Below, one piece after another: positions 35,820 to 43,403 of a stretch of DNA of 64,000 nt. Under the pieces are notes generated by a model that was given only the letters and a program-made list of their open reading frames with translations, did not search any database and was not told the DNA's origin. The position numbers and the translations under genes were made by a program. Position 1 is the first letter of the stretch. Every line of letters begins with the position of its first letter. The DNA is from Flavobacterium defluvii (lineage in GTDB: Bacteria > Bacteroidota > Bacteroidia > Flavobacteriales > Flavobacteriaceae): the NCBI RefSeq assembly GCF_900129555.1, contig NZ_FQWC01000012.1:59933-123932 (forward strand), read 5' to 3'.

Positions 35820-36269
35820 TTAAAAAGTTTTAATACAATGAATCACAATTCCCCAAATCACAAAATTATTTTCAGGGGTTACTTTTATAGGCTGATAATC
35901 TTCATTTTCGGCAATAAGCCAAATAATGTCTTTTTCAATTTTGATGCGTTTTACGGTAAATTCACCATCAATCTGGCAAACGGCAATTTTATTATTTTGA
36001 GGTTCAAGACTTTTATCTATAATCAATAAATCACCATCATTAATACCGACATTTTTCATAGAATGTCCTTTTACTCTCGCAAAATAGGTGGTGTATTGAT
36101 GTTTAATTAATTCTTTGTTGAGATCAATCGATAGTTCGATAAAATCATCAGCCGGTGAAGGAAAACCTGCACTTATACCAACATCAAAAAAAGGTAGTCT
36201 AACTTCCGAATTTAAATTTGGAATGTAGAGTTCTATTGATTTTGTGGTATTTATATTGTTCAATTTCAT
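35820..36269 (-). CDS. umuD: UmuD-like self-cleaving protein (S24 family)
   Basis: This 149-residue protein has the Ala34-Gly35 cleavage site in SAGFPSPADD, nucleophile Ser70 in VKGHSMKN and general base Lys107 in FTVKRIK. Site-to-Ser and Ser-to-Lys spacings (35 and 37) match E. coli UmuD. On RecA activation it should cut itself to the active UmuD' form that joins UmuC. The frame opens with a GTG at 36275, but ATG 36269 fits the family better. Its promoter region is shared with the divergent XRE-S24 regulator. Confidence 0.93.
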   Translation of the reverse strand: MKLNNINTTKSIELYIPNLNSEVRLPFFDVGISAGFPSPADDFIELSIDLNKELIKHQYTTYFARVKGHSMKNVGINDGDLLIIDKSLEPQNNKIAVCQIDGEFTVKRIKIEKDIIWLIAENEDYQPIKVTPENNFVIWGIVIHCIKTF

Positions 36270-36303
36270 AATCACTTCAAAAAAAATGTCTTTTTGTGTA
36301 TTA

Positions 36304-36311
36304 CAAAATTA
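36304..36311 (-). promoter_or_regulatory. -7 promoter box for umuD
   Basis: TAATTTTG on the - strand fits TAnnTTTG and would start transcription about 30 bases before the umuD ATG. It lies 7 bases from the inverted repeat at 36318-36336, so a protein bound there would cover the -33 zone. Confidence 0.55.
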
Positions 36312-36317
36312 GTACAG

Positions 36318-36369
36318 ATAATAACATTTTTATTATATTTGCTGTTCCAAATTATAACAAATTTATTAT
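36318..36369. promoter_or_regulatory. Twin operator between umuD and its divergent regulator
   Basis: ATAATAA (36318-36324) and TTATTAT (36330-36336) form a perfect inverted repeat. The 16-base unit ATAACATTTTTATTAT (36321-36336) recurs as ATAACAAATTTATTAT (36354-36369), with 2 mismatches and a 33-base offset. The first copy overlaps the + strand -7 box TATATTTG (36334-36341); the second overlaps the regulator's ATG (36368). This layout fits an autoregulating dimeric repressor that also controls umuD. The protein assigned is inferred. Confidence 0.65.
36334..36341 (+). promoter_or_regulatory. -7 promoter box of the XRE-S24 regulator
   Basis: TATATTTG matches TAnnTTTG 27 bases before the chosen ATG. 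It overlaps the right half of the first operator unit. The -33 TTG is not evident. Confidence 0.5.
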
Positions 36370-37141
36370 GTCCTTATTTTCAGACAACATCAGAGCATTA
36401 AGGGTTAAGCATAAAATATCACAGGAGAAATTAGCTGAAAACCTGATGATTACCCGAGGAAGATACGTAAAATACGAAGATGGAACTTCAGAAGCACCGT
36501 ATGATATTTTAAAGAAAATTGCCTTGTTTTTTCACACGAGTATCGATTTGTTATTATCGGTTGATATTCGAAAAATAAACATCGAAAATTTGATAAAACT
36601 CGAAGGAAATCGACTTATACTTCCTATTCAGGTTGATAATTTTGGTGAAAACTATATCGAAATTGTTTCTCAAAAAGCAAAAGCCGGATATTTAAACGGT
36701 TATGCCGATCCCGAATATATTGAAAACCTGCAAAAAGTTTCGCTTCCGTTTTTAGGACCGGGAAAACACCGCGGATTTCCAGTTGAAGGCGATTCGATGC
36801 CGCCACATGAAGATGGTTGTATTATTATTGGGCGTTATGTAGAAAGTTTAGGGCAGGTAATGGATGGGAAAACCTATATTCTGATTACTAAAAATGAAGG
36901 AATGGTTTATAAACGTCTTAATAAAAATAAAAAGAATGCTTTGATTTTAGAATCAGATAATAGTTTTTATCCGAATTATGAAGTGAAAGCATCTGATATT
37001 TTAGAGATTTGGGAATACGAATGTAACATTGGCCGTTCGGATAAAAAACAGGAAACGACCGAAACGGGTGCAATGAAAGATTTGCTTTTAGAATTGAAAA
37101 GAGAAGTTCGAGAGATTAAAAATAATACTTCGAATACATAA
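36368..37141 (+). CDS. XRE-S24 (CI/LexA-like) self-cleaving repressor
   Basis: This 257-residue protein has an XRE helix-turn-helix (residues about 7-63, ISQEKLAENLMITRGRYVKYE) and a LexA-like S24 peptidase domain. The Ala106-Gly107 site is in KAKAGYLNG, with Ser143 in EGDSMPP and Lys182 in MVYKRL; spacings are close to those of UmuD and LexA. It should repress until RecA-stimulated self-cleavage. The frame runs upstream to 36296, but ATG 36368 begins the HTH directly. Its position opposite umuDC, with a twin operator, makes it the likely switch of this repair module. A prophage-type CI origin is possible, but no phage genes are near. Confidence 0.9.
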   Translation: MSLFSDNIRALRVKHKISQEKLAENLMITRGRYVKYEDGTSEAPYDILKKIALFFHTSIDLLLSVDIRKINIENLIKLEGNRLILPIQVDNFGENYIEIVSQKAKAGYLNGYADPEYIENLQKVSLPFLGPGKHRGFPVEGDSMPPHEDGCIIIGRYVESLGQVMDGKTYILITKNEGMVYKRLNKNKKNALILESDNSFYPNYEVKASDILEIWEYECNIGRSDKKQETTETGAMKDLLLELKREVREIKNNTSNT

Positions 37142-37152
37142 TTTTTTTTCCA

Positions 37153-37199
37153 CCGCGAATTCACGAATTATTTCAAATAAAAATTCGTGAATTCGTGGC
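37153..37199. repeat. Palindromic repeat, GAATTCACGAATT family, copy 1
   Basis: CGAATTCACGAATT (37156-37169) is the perfect complement of AATTCGTGAATTCG (37182-37195). A second copy is at 41306-41353. It lies between the convergent regulator and PAP2 genes, where it may help end transcription. Confidence 0.85.
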
Positions 37200-37261
37200 T
37201 AATAAATTTATACAAAGCCATTCCAAAATCTTTTTAATCAGGGAATCTGTGGCTTAAAAAA

Positions 37262-38023
37262 CTAAAATACCTTAGCAAATCCTAATCCGTATTGCTTTCC
37301 ATTATAAAAAGGCATTATCATAGAAGTTGATTTATTTTCAGAATCTGACTTGAATAACTTTTTAGTGATGTATGGATTGATCCAATAGGCAATTTTTGTA
37401 CTTAAAATTCCGATTCCCGCTCCAGCCGCAACATCTGTCAGCCAGTGACGATTATTGTAAATTCTGAAAAGTCCGGTTCCTGTTGCAACGGCATAACCCG
37501 CAATTCCGTACCAAATCGATTTGTCTTTATATTCTTGATATAAAAATTCGGCTCCAGCAAAAGCAGTTGCAGTATGTCCAGAAGGGAAGGAGTTGTTTGA
37601 ACTTCCATCAGGCCTTTCTTCATGTACAATAGATTTTAAGCTCAAAACAGTCGTTGCCATAATAATATACGAAGTTGCAAATATGACCGAACGATCACGC
37701 ATATTATTTTTCCCTTCTACGCCAAAAGCATTCAAAGCATAAACAGATGCTGCAGGTGCGTATTGAGAGAAGTCATCAATTGTGATTTTTTCGTCAATGT
37801 CTTCTTTAACTTCTGCTCTTATCTGGCGATTGAAGCTTAAAAGTTGATCATTTCCAATTCCAATTACGCCGTACCCAATCAAAACCGACGGAATAATTAG
37901 CTGTTTGTAATTGAATTTCAAATTATTTGACGTGCTGTCAATTTTTGCAATAGAATCATTTTGCTGCGCGTTTGCAGAAAAGAATCCGAATAAAAATACA
38001 AGGAAAATCGTTTTGTGGAACAT
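37262..38023 (-). CDS. PAP2-family membrane-associated phosphatase
   Basis: This 253-residue protein has a signal peptide from the ATG at 38023 (MFHKTIFLVFLFGFFSANAQ); the frame is open 8 codons further. Acid-phosphatase motifs of the PAP2 family are SNNSFPSGHTATAFAGAEF (SGH) and RIYNNRHWLTDVAAGAGIG (HxxxxD). The first motif is KSIVHEERPDGS, a loose fit to KxxxxxxRP. Such enzymes remove phosphate from undecaprenyl pyrophosphate or lipid phosphates at the outer face of the inner membrane. It is monocistronic. Confidence 0.88.
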   Translation of the reverse strand: MFHKTIFLVFLFGFFSANAQQNDSIAKIDSTSNNLKFNYKQLIIPSVLIGYGVIGIGNDQLLSFNRQIRAEVKEDIDEKITIDDFSQYAPAASVYALNAFGVEGKNNMRDRSVIFATSYIIMATTVLSLKSIVHEERPDGSSNNSFPSGHTATAFAGAEFLYQEYKDKSIWYGIAGYAVATGTGLFRIYNNRHWLTDVAAGAGIGILSTKIAYWINPYITKKLFKSDSENKSTSMIMPFYNGKQYGLGFAKVF

Positions 38024-38173
38024 TGTTTTTGTAGTTATATTTTGCAATAGTAACGAATGTTTAAAACAGATATTTTGTACTTAATTGAACCTTAAGTGAA
38101 TATTAATTAAAGACAAAATTCAATTATAAATATATTATATTTTTTTAAATTTTATAAGAATTATTTTATTTTT

Positions 38174-39889
38174 TTAAATTTTTAATGTAAACCAAAACGT
38201 ACTTCCCAATCCTAAATTGCTTTCTACACCAACGCTTCCGTTTTGAGCTTCAATAAACTCTTTGCTAATCGCTAACCCCAATCCAGTTCCAGATTTCTGA
38301 CTTCCCGGAATCTGAAAATATTTATCAAAAACTTTGTCTTTATAACGTGCATCAATTCCTTTTCCAGTATCTATAACCTGAAAAACCATTTGACTATTTT
38401 CTTCTTTTAGTTTAATAAGAATCGTACTTTTTTCAGATGAATATCTAATGGCATTTGATAAATAATTAATCAAAACCCAGCCCGTTTTTTCAGCATCGGC
38501 TTTTACATTTTTGAGATTTTCATCGGCATCAACAACTAACTGAATCTGTTTTTGATCTGCCTGAACTTTTACAGCTTCTACAGCATATTTTACAATTTCG
38601 TGCGGATTGCTTTTGCCAATATTCAGTTGAATATTTCCAGTTTCCAATTGCGATAAATTGAGCAATTCGCCTGTAATTTTCAACAATCGCTGGCTATCTT
38701 CTTTTATGCTTTCAACCAATTGTTTCTGATCGTCGTTCATATCGCCCGTTTTTCCATTTTCAAGCAATTGAAGACTTAGTTTTATAGAAGCAATCGGCGT
38801 TTTTAATTCGTGCGAAACGGTAGCAATGAAATTGGTTTTGGCAAAATCCAATTCTTTAAAAAGCGTAATATTTCGCAGAATAATGACATCACCAATATTG
38901 ATTTCCTTTTCTTCGCCCGTTGGCGTTATAGTTATGCTATGAATTTCTTTTTCAAAATAACTTTCTTTTCCGTGCGCAAAAATTTTGAGAGGCTGTTTTT
39001 TTGGAGTTTCACTTTCTTTCAGAATCAAAGAACGAATTAAATCATTAGAAATTGCCAATTCAGATGCTGGTTTTCCAATAATATCTTCCGATTTTAGACC
39101 GATAATTTTCAGTGCTTCATCATTCACAAACAAAACAATCCCTTCGTTGTCCAAACCAATAATTGGATCATTCATGTTATTAATCAAGGTTTCCAGTCGT
39201 TTCTTTTCAAAAAGAAGTTTATAAACATTGCTGTCATGATATTCTTCGAGCTTTTGCGCCATAGTATTGAACGATTTTGCAAGATCTCCAAATTCGCTGT
39301 GGCTGGTAAAATGAACGCGTTCGGAATAATTTTTATTGGCAATTTGCTTAATGCTCAGCGTTAATTCCTTAATTGGGTTGGCAATATTATTTGGAAGATT
39401 AACCAATAAATTAAAAGCAATCAGAAAACATAAGCTTCCTACAATGGCAATCGATAAATTAGCCGTTTCAGCCGATTTTTTGGCAATGTCGCTTTTCTGT
39501 TTTATGGCATCTAGATTCAGTTTCATAATTGCAAAAATATCCTGACGGATTTGCGATTTTACTTTTTCATCGGCATTGTTTTTAGCTAAAAGAGCAAAAC
39601 TCGTTTTTAGTTTTTCGGTAGCTTGTTTTTCGCCTGGTTCTGTAATATTTCGGTTTTGCTTTTCGAGATTTTCCTCAAAATCCTGAATCGTTTCTTTTGA
39701 ACCCGATTTCATTTCGTCTAAAGCCAAAATCATATTTCTGGAATATTCCAGCGTATTGTAATTGGATTTCAAAATATTTTCAGTGTCCTGCTTAATCAGA
39801 AAAACAGAATAAGCACTCACTAACGAGAGAATGATGATCATTAAAAATAACAATCCAACACCCAGATTCAATTTGGTTTTAATTCTCAT
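38174..39889 (-). CDS. HAMP-PAS sensor histidine kinase of the Kdp locus
   Basis: This 571-residue kinase has TM1 (about residues 9-33), a periplasmic stretch and TM2 (about 148-170). A HAMP domain (PIKELTLSIKQIANKNYSERV) and a PAS domain (about 235-340) follow. The HisKA box is TVSHELKTPIASIK (His about 360), and the HATPase domain has NAIRYS, DTGKGID and GTGLGLAISKEF. It sits directly behind the kinase-less KdpD gene and probably supplies its missing kinase half in potassium sensing. That pairing is inferred from position and domain content. The gap to kdpD holds a large nested palindrome. Confidence 0.9.
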   Translation of the reverse strand: MRIKTKLNLGVGLLFLMIIILSLVSAYSVFLIKQDTENILKSNYNTLEYSRNMILALDEMKSGSKETIQDFEENLEKQNRNITEPGEKQATEKLKTSFALLAKNNADEKVKSQIRQDIFAIMKLNLDAIKQKSDIAKKSAETANLSIAIVGSLCFLIAFNLLVNLPNNIANPIKELTLSIKQIANKNYSERVHFTSHSEFGDLAKSFNTMAQKLEEYHDSNVYKLLFEKKRLETLINNMNDPIIGLDNEGIVLFVNDEALKIIGLKSEDIIGKPASELAISNDLIRSLILKESETPKKQPLKIFAHGKESYFEKEIHSITITPTGEEKEINIGDVIILRNITLFKELDFAKTNFIATVSHELKTPIASIKLSLQLLENGKTGDMNDDQKQLVESIKEDSQRLLKITGELLNLSQLETGNIQLNIGKSNPHEIVKYAVEAVKVQADQKQIQLVVDADENLKNVKADAEKTGWVLINYLSNAIRYSSEKSTILIKLKEENSQMVFQVIDTGKGIDARYKDKVFDKYFQIPGSQKSGTGLGLAISKEFIEAQNGSVGVESNLGLGSTFWFTLKI

Positions 39890-39918
39890 TTTATAAAAAA
39901 ATTAATTTTTTTTTGAAT

Positions 39919-40115
39919 CATATAAGTTATATAAGAAAATGTTAGTTTTTTTAACCGCAAAGAGCGCTAAGGTTCGCAAAGCACGCAAAGATTGGGTAAA
40001 AACTTTGCGACCTTGCGACTTTGCGAGCAAAAACTCTAGCGAACTTTGCGAACCTTTGCGCTCTTTGCGGTTAAATTAAGCAGCCTCGTTTAAATAAACT
40101 TATATAACTTATATG
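39919..40115. repeat. 197-base nested palindromic element
   Basis: The outer arms CATATAAGTTATATAAG (39919-39935) and CTTATATAACTTATATG (40099-40115) are perfect complements. Inside, TTAACCGCAAAGAGCGC at 39951 onward and GCGCTCTTTGCGGTTAA ending at 40074 form a second arm pair. More imperfect pairs made of GCAAAG/CTTTGCG units fill the centre. It fills the gap between the kinase and kdpD genes. No coding potential is seen. Confidence 0.85.
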
Positions 40116-40128
40116 GTTTAAAAATTTT

Positions 40129-41256
40129 TCACGACAGAATAACAAGATCTACATTTGATAAAGACAATTTGTTTAGCAGACGTCTGAAAATTGTTGTAGA
40201 CAAAATTACTTTAAACAAATTAAAATGCGGTTTTCCAATGCACACAGTTGTAATTTGTTTTTCTTCTACCGTTGTCAAAATAGCATTTGTAATATTTGAG
40301 TTTTCCAATTTAATAACCTCTGCGCCTAATTGTACAGCGAGTTTAAAGTTATTAATTAAATGTCTTTGTTTGTCAAGTGCGATTCTTGTACTGCTTTCTT
40401 TAGGAGTTTCTACATACAAAACATACCATGAGCCGTTGTAATAACTTGCCAACCGAGCCGCTTTTCTAATAATTATTTTCGCAGTTTTTTCATTACTGCT
40501 AATGCAGGCCAACAGTTTTTCATGTCGTAAAGCATGTAAATTTGGGACTTCGCTTTCTACTTTTCGCACAACCTGACTTGCGACTTCTTTCAAAGCCAAT
40601 TCACGCAATTGCAGAATCTGTTCCGATTTAAAAAAATTAGCCAAAGCAGTCGGAATTTTATCTGACGTATAAATTTTTCCTTCTTTTAAACGCGCAATTA
40701 AATCCTCTGAAGTCAAATCGATATTTACAACCTCATCCGCCAATCTTAAAACATTATCAGGAATTCGTTCCTGAACATCAATATTCGTAATCCGTTTTAC
40801 ATCTTCGTTTAAACTCTCAATATGTTGAATATTCACGGCTGAAATTACATTAATTCCAGCGTCTAAAATCTCTAGAACATCCTGCCAGCGTTTTTCATTT
40901 TTGCTTCCTTCAACATTGGTATGCGCCAATTCATCAACAATAACCACTTCTGGTCTAAGGTTGATGATGGCCTGAACGTCGAGTTCTTCGAGTTCTTTTC
41001 CTTTATAAAAAATAGTCCGCCTCGGGATAATTGGTAAACCCGCCAATAACTCATGTGTTTCCTTCCGCATATGCGTTTCGATGTAGCCAATTTTAACATC
41101 GATTCCGTTTTTCAATAACGAATGCGCTTCCTGAAGCATACGAAAAGTTTTGCCCACACCGGCGCTCATCCCAATGTAGATTTTAAACTTTCCCTTTCGG
41201 GATTTCTGAATCAAGTCCAGAAAATGCTGTGCGTTGTTTTCGTTTTCTTCTTTCAT
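40129..41256 (-). CDS. kdpD: KdpD sensor region without kinase domain (split KdpD)
   Basis: This 375-residue protein is the KdpD N-terminal module alone: Walker A GMSAGVGKT (residues 29-37), ETHMRKETHELLAGL, Walker B VVIVDELAHTN (about 102-112), then a universal-stress-protein domain (about 240-375). The four-helix membrane region, GAF, HisKA and HATPase parts of classical KdpD (about 890 residues) are absent. There is no frameshift remnant; the next gene downstream is a separate HAMP-PAS kinase. In classical KdpD this module senses cytoplasmic potassium and ATP, and the USP domain can bind c-di-AMP in some species. Confidence 0.93.
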   Translation of the reverse strand: MKEENENNAQHFLDLIQKSRKGKFKIYIGMSAGVGKTFRMLQEAHSLLKNGIDVKIGYIETHMRKETHELLAGLPIIPRRTIFYKGKELEELDVQAIINLRPEVVIVDELAHTNVEGSKNEKRWQDVLEILDAGINVISAVNIQHIESLNEDVKRITNIDVQERIPDNVLRLADEVVNIDLTSEDLIARLKEGKIYTSDKIPTALANFFKSEQILQLRELALKEVASQVVRKVESEVPNLHALRHEKLLACISSNEKTAKIIIRKAARLASYYNGSWYVLYVETPKESSTRIALDKQRHLINNFKLAVQLGAEVIKLENSNITNAILTTVEEKQITTVCIGKPHFNLFKVILSTTIFRRLLNKLSLSNVDLVILS

Positions 41257-41305
41257 GTTTTTTTGCCACGAAGGCGCTAAGTCACAAAGTTTTTATTTTT
41301 TTTTA

Positions 41306-41353
41306 GCCACGAATTCACGAATTTTTATTTGAATTAATTCGTGAATTCGTGGC
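41306..41353. repeat. Palindromic repeat, GAATTCACGAATT family, copy 2
   Basis: GCCACGAATTCACGAATT (41306-41323) is the exact complement of AATTCGTGAATTCGTGGC (41336-41353). It is nearly identical to the element at 37153-37199. Just before it lies GCCACGAAGGCGCTAAG, which shares words with the 39919-40115 element. It sits between the porin and kdpD genes. Confidence 0.85.
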
Positions 41354-41414
41354 GAATAAATTAACACAAAGAAAAATCCTTTTAATCTGCGTAATCTGTA
41401 GCAAGAATATTTTC

Positions 41415-42491
41415 CTAGAAACTAATTGCCAAAGAAGTTGTCACAAAGGTATTTGTATCTATTGGCAGATTATTTTTGGTGAAAATTTCATCTTTGCTTG
41501 ACAGATTTCTGGCTTCAACTCTAAACATAATATTATCAGTTACTAAGTAATCAAAGTTAGCTGAAAATCCGTAAGTTTTAAATCCGTTTGGAGTTTCAGT
41601 TGCGATAATTACACCTTTCTCGTCGCTGTAATATTCTCCACGTGCTGCCAGCTGAATTTTATCTGTCGGTTTATATTGCAGAATCAAAACAGGAGAGAAC
41701 CAAACATCGTATTTATCGCTTCCTTTAGCCGATTGCTGAGAACCAATATCAAAACCAGTTGTCAAATTCACTTTTTCAGCTACTTTAAATTGTCCATAAA
41801 AGTTATTGAAGTAGCGCCATTTTTTATCAGCATCTGGCTGTTCGTTTCCAATATATGTACTCCAATTCAAAACTACTCTGTCCGAAGGTTTGTATGTAAC
41901 CTGCGTTCCAAAAGCAGGCGTTTGGTTTCCTTCAATTTTCTGAATTCGCTGCCAGCCGTTCAAATACATGGCTGCCAAGTACCATTTTCCAGATTCAGTA
42001 GTATAACCAATTTTAACTCCTGTTTCATAATATGGTGAGTTTTCCGCAAGAATACTTCTCGTTAAAGTTTGACAATCTTTTCCAATGGCACTTTCAAAAC
42101 CAATATGCGAAGGCATAATTCCGGCATCAATCCATAAATCATGTTTTTGCGAAATCTTCACACCAACATTCGCTTCATAAACATTTTGTAGTAAATCCTG
42201 TTCAGCCGACATATTATATTGGGTATAAGTTCCCGCCATCAGCGCCAAATTTGCTCGGACATTTCCTTTCGAATAATTCACTTTTGCCAAACCTAAGTTC
42301 AGGTTTACCTCGTTGCTTTTATTATAACTGTAAAAGAAATTTGGTCGAGTATGATTCTCCGGTTTCCCAAAATCATAACTATAATAAACGTCTACATATC
42401 CAGAAAACGTAAACGGACTTTTAGATTCTTCTTGTGCATGTAAATTGCTAAAACCAAAAGCGATTAAAGCAGTAAGTATTATTTTTTTCAT
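41415..42491 (-). CDS. Outer-membrane porin of the Kdp locus
   Basis: This 358-residue protein has a signal peptide (MKKIILTALIAFGFSNLHAQ). Alternating beta-strand segments rich in aromatic residues follow (FTFSGYVDVYYSYDFG, KWYLAAMYLNGWQRI), and the protein ends in Phe (TTSLAISF), all features of an outer-membrane beta-barrel. It looks like the porin-2 (BBP2) type. It sits inside the kdp gene run, between kdpC and kdpD, so it may let potassium cross the outer membrane when Kdp is induced. That role is inferred from position. Confidence 0.85.
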   Translation of the reverse strand: MKKIILTALIAFGFSNLHAQEESKSPFTFSGYVDVYYSYDFGKPENHTRPNFFYSYNKSNEVNLNLGLAKVNYSKGNVRANLALMAGTYTQYNMSAEQDLLQNVYEANVGVKISQKHDLWIDAGIMPSHIGFESAIGKDCQTLTRSILAENSPYYETGVKIGYTTESGKWYLAAMYLNGWQRIQKIEGNQTPAFGTQVTYKPSDRVVLNWSTYIGNEQPDADKKWRYFNNFYGQFKVAEKVNLTTGFDIGSQQSAKGSDKYDVWFSPVLILQYKPTDKIQLAARGEYYSDEKGVIIATETPNGFKTYGFSANFDYLVTDNIMFRVEARNLSSKDEIFTKNNLPIDTNTFVTTSLAISF

Positions 42492-42520
42492 ATGTCATTG
42501 CGAGGAACGAAGCGATCTCG
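42492..42520. repeat. Dispersed-repeat-like segment before the porin
   Basis: The segment containing CATTGCGAGGAACGAAGCG resembles a widespread intergenic repeat word known in many bacterial genomes (from memory). It directly abuts the porin start codon on the upstream side. Confidence 0.45.
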
Positions 42521-42552
42521 TCCTCTTAATTTAAATTATTAGTAGATTTTTT

Positions 42553-42640
42553 AGGAGCTAATCCCGCTATCCGTTTCAATCTTTTGTGTCTCGTTTCTTT
42601 AACGAGACACAAAAGGATTTCCACTACTATCGGGGCTATG
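42553..42640. repeat. Hairpin repeat, CTTTTGTG family, copy 1
   Basis: Conserved outer sequences (AGGAGC at the left, ATCGGGGCTATG at the right) flank a stem CTTTTGTGTCTCGTT / AACGAGACACAAAAG of 15 perfect pairs. A second copy at 63431-63510 has the same flanks but a different, still paired stem top. It lies in the kdpC-porin gap. Confidence 0.85.
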
Positions 42641-42683
42641 GCATTTGGGTAAAAAGGCGTTTTGTATTATAATATTTTCATAT

Positions 42684-42797
42684 CCTAACAGGTTTCCAAA
42701 ACCTGTTAGGTATTATTGTAGTTTAGTTTTTTCGATTTCAATTTTCTCCCTAGTTTAATGTAAATTCATACCTAACAGGTTTTGGAAACCTGTTAGG
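42684..42797. repeat. Pair of inverted 27-base hairpin repeats
   Basis: Positions 42684-42710 and 42771-42797 are exact reverse complements of each other. Each is itself a near-perfect hairpin with arms CCTAACAGGTTT and AAACCTGTTAGG. They fill most of the gap behind kdpC. A related hairpin with arms CCCGAC/GTCGGG forms the terminator at 63240-63266. Confidence 0.85.
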
Positions 42798-42838
42798 AGA
42801 AAAACCTTAGAATCTCAGTATCTTAGAACCTTAGAGCT

Positions 42839-43390
42839 TTAGCGAAGCGCATCAAGAGCCACATTCAATTCCAAAACATTCACCGTTTCAGGTCCAACAA
42901 CAGCCGAATTAATTTTAGATTTTACTAAAGCTTTTACTTTAGTTTCATCTAGTTTTCTTTCTTTAGCAATACGCTTCACTTGAATCAAAGCGCCTTGCGG
43001 AGAAATATTCGGATCTAAACCACTTCCAGATGCCGTAACCATATCAGCTGGAATATCAGATTTTTTCAAATACGGATGAACCAATAAAACTGTATCAATT
43101 CTTTTTTGAACCAAAGCCAAATACTCGGCATTGCTTGGCCCTTTGTTGCTTCCGGCACTTCCAGCTGCATTGTAATCAACAGCTGATGGTCTTCCCCAGA
43201 AATAATTCGATTTGTCGAACTTTTGTCCGATTTTTTGATAACCAACTACTTTTCCTTTAACCGAAATAGTTTCTCCCTTTCCTTGATTTGGAGCAATTTG
43301 TGCGATTCCGTAGATCGCAAGAGGATAAATAACTGCAAATAAGATTAAAGTAACCGCAGTAAGTTTTAGTATAGAAAATAGATTTTTCAT
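42839..43390 (-). CDS. kdpC: Potassium-transporting ATPase subunit C
   Basis: This 183-residue KdpC has one N-terminal membrane span (about residues 8-30) and the family segments GRPSAVDYNAAGSAGSNKGPS, ASGSGLDPNISPQGA and the C-terminal NVLELNVALDAL. KdpC assists ATP binding by KdpB in the KdpFABC pump. It follows kdpB by 94 bases, a gap filled with CTTAG/CTAAG-type repeats. Length is normal. Confidence 0.97.
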   Translation of the reverse strand: MKNLFSILKLTAVTLILFAVIYPLAIYGIAQIAPNQGKGETISVKGKVVGYQKIGQKFDKSNYFWGRPSAVDYNAAGSAGSNKGPSNAEYLALVQKRIDTVLLVHPYLKKSDIPADMVTASGSGLDPNISPQGALIQVKRIAKERKLDETKVKALVKSKINSAVVGPETVNVLELNVALDALR

Positions 43391-43403
43391 TTTTTTATTT
43401 TTA

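Noticed and set aside
36296..37141. The XRE-S24 gene as the edge of a prophage.
   Set aside because: CI-like repressors are common in phages, but no integrase, structural or lysis genes are near, and the divergent partner is umuDC.
42684..42797. A short CRISPR-like array.
   Set aside because: There are only two units, in opposite orientations, with no regular spacers and no cas genes.
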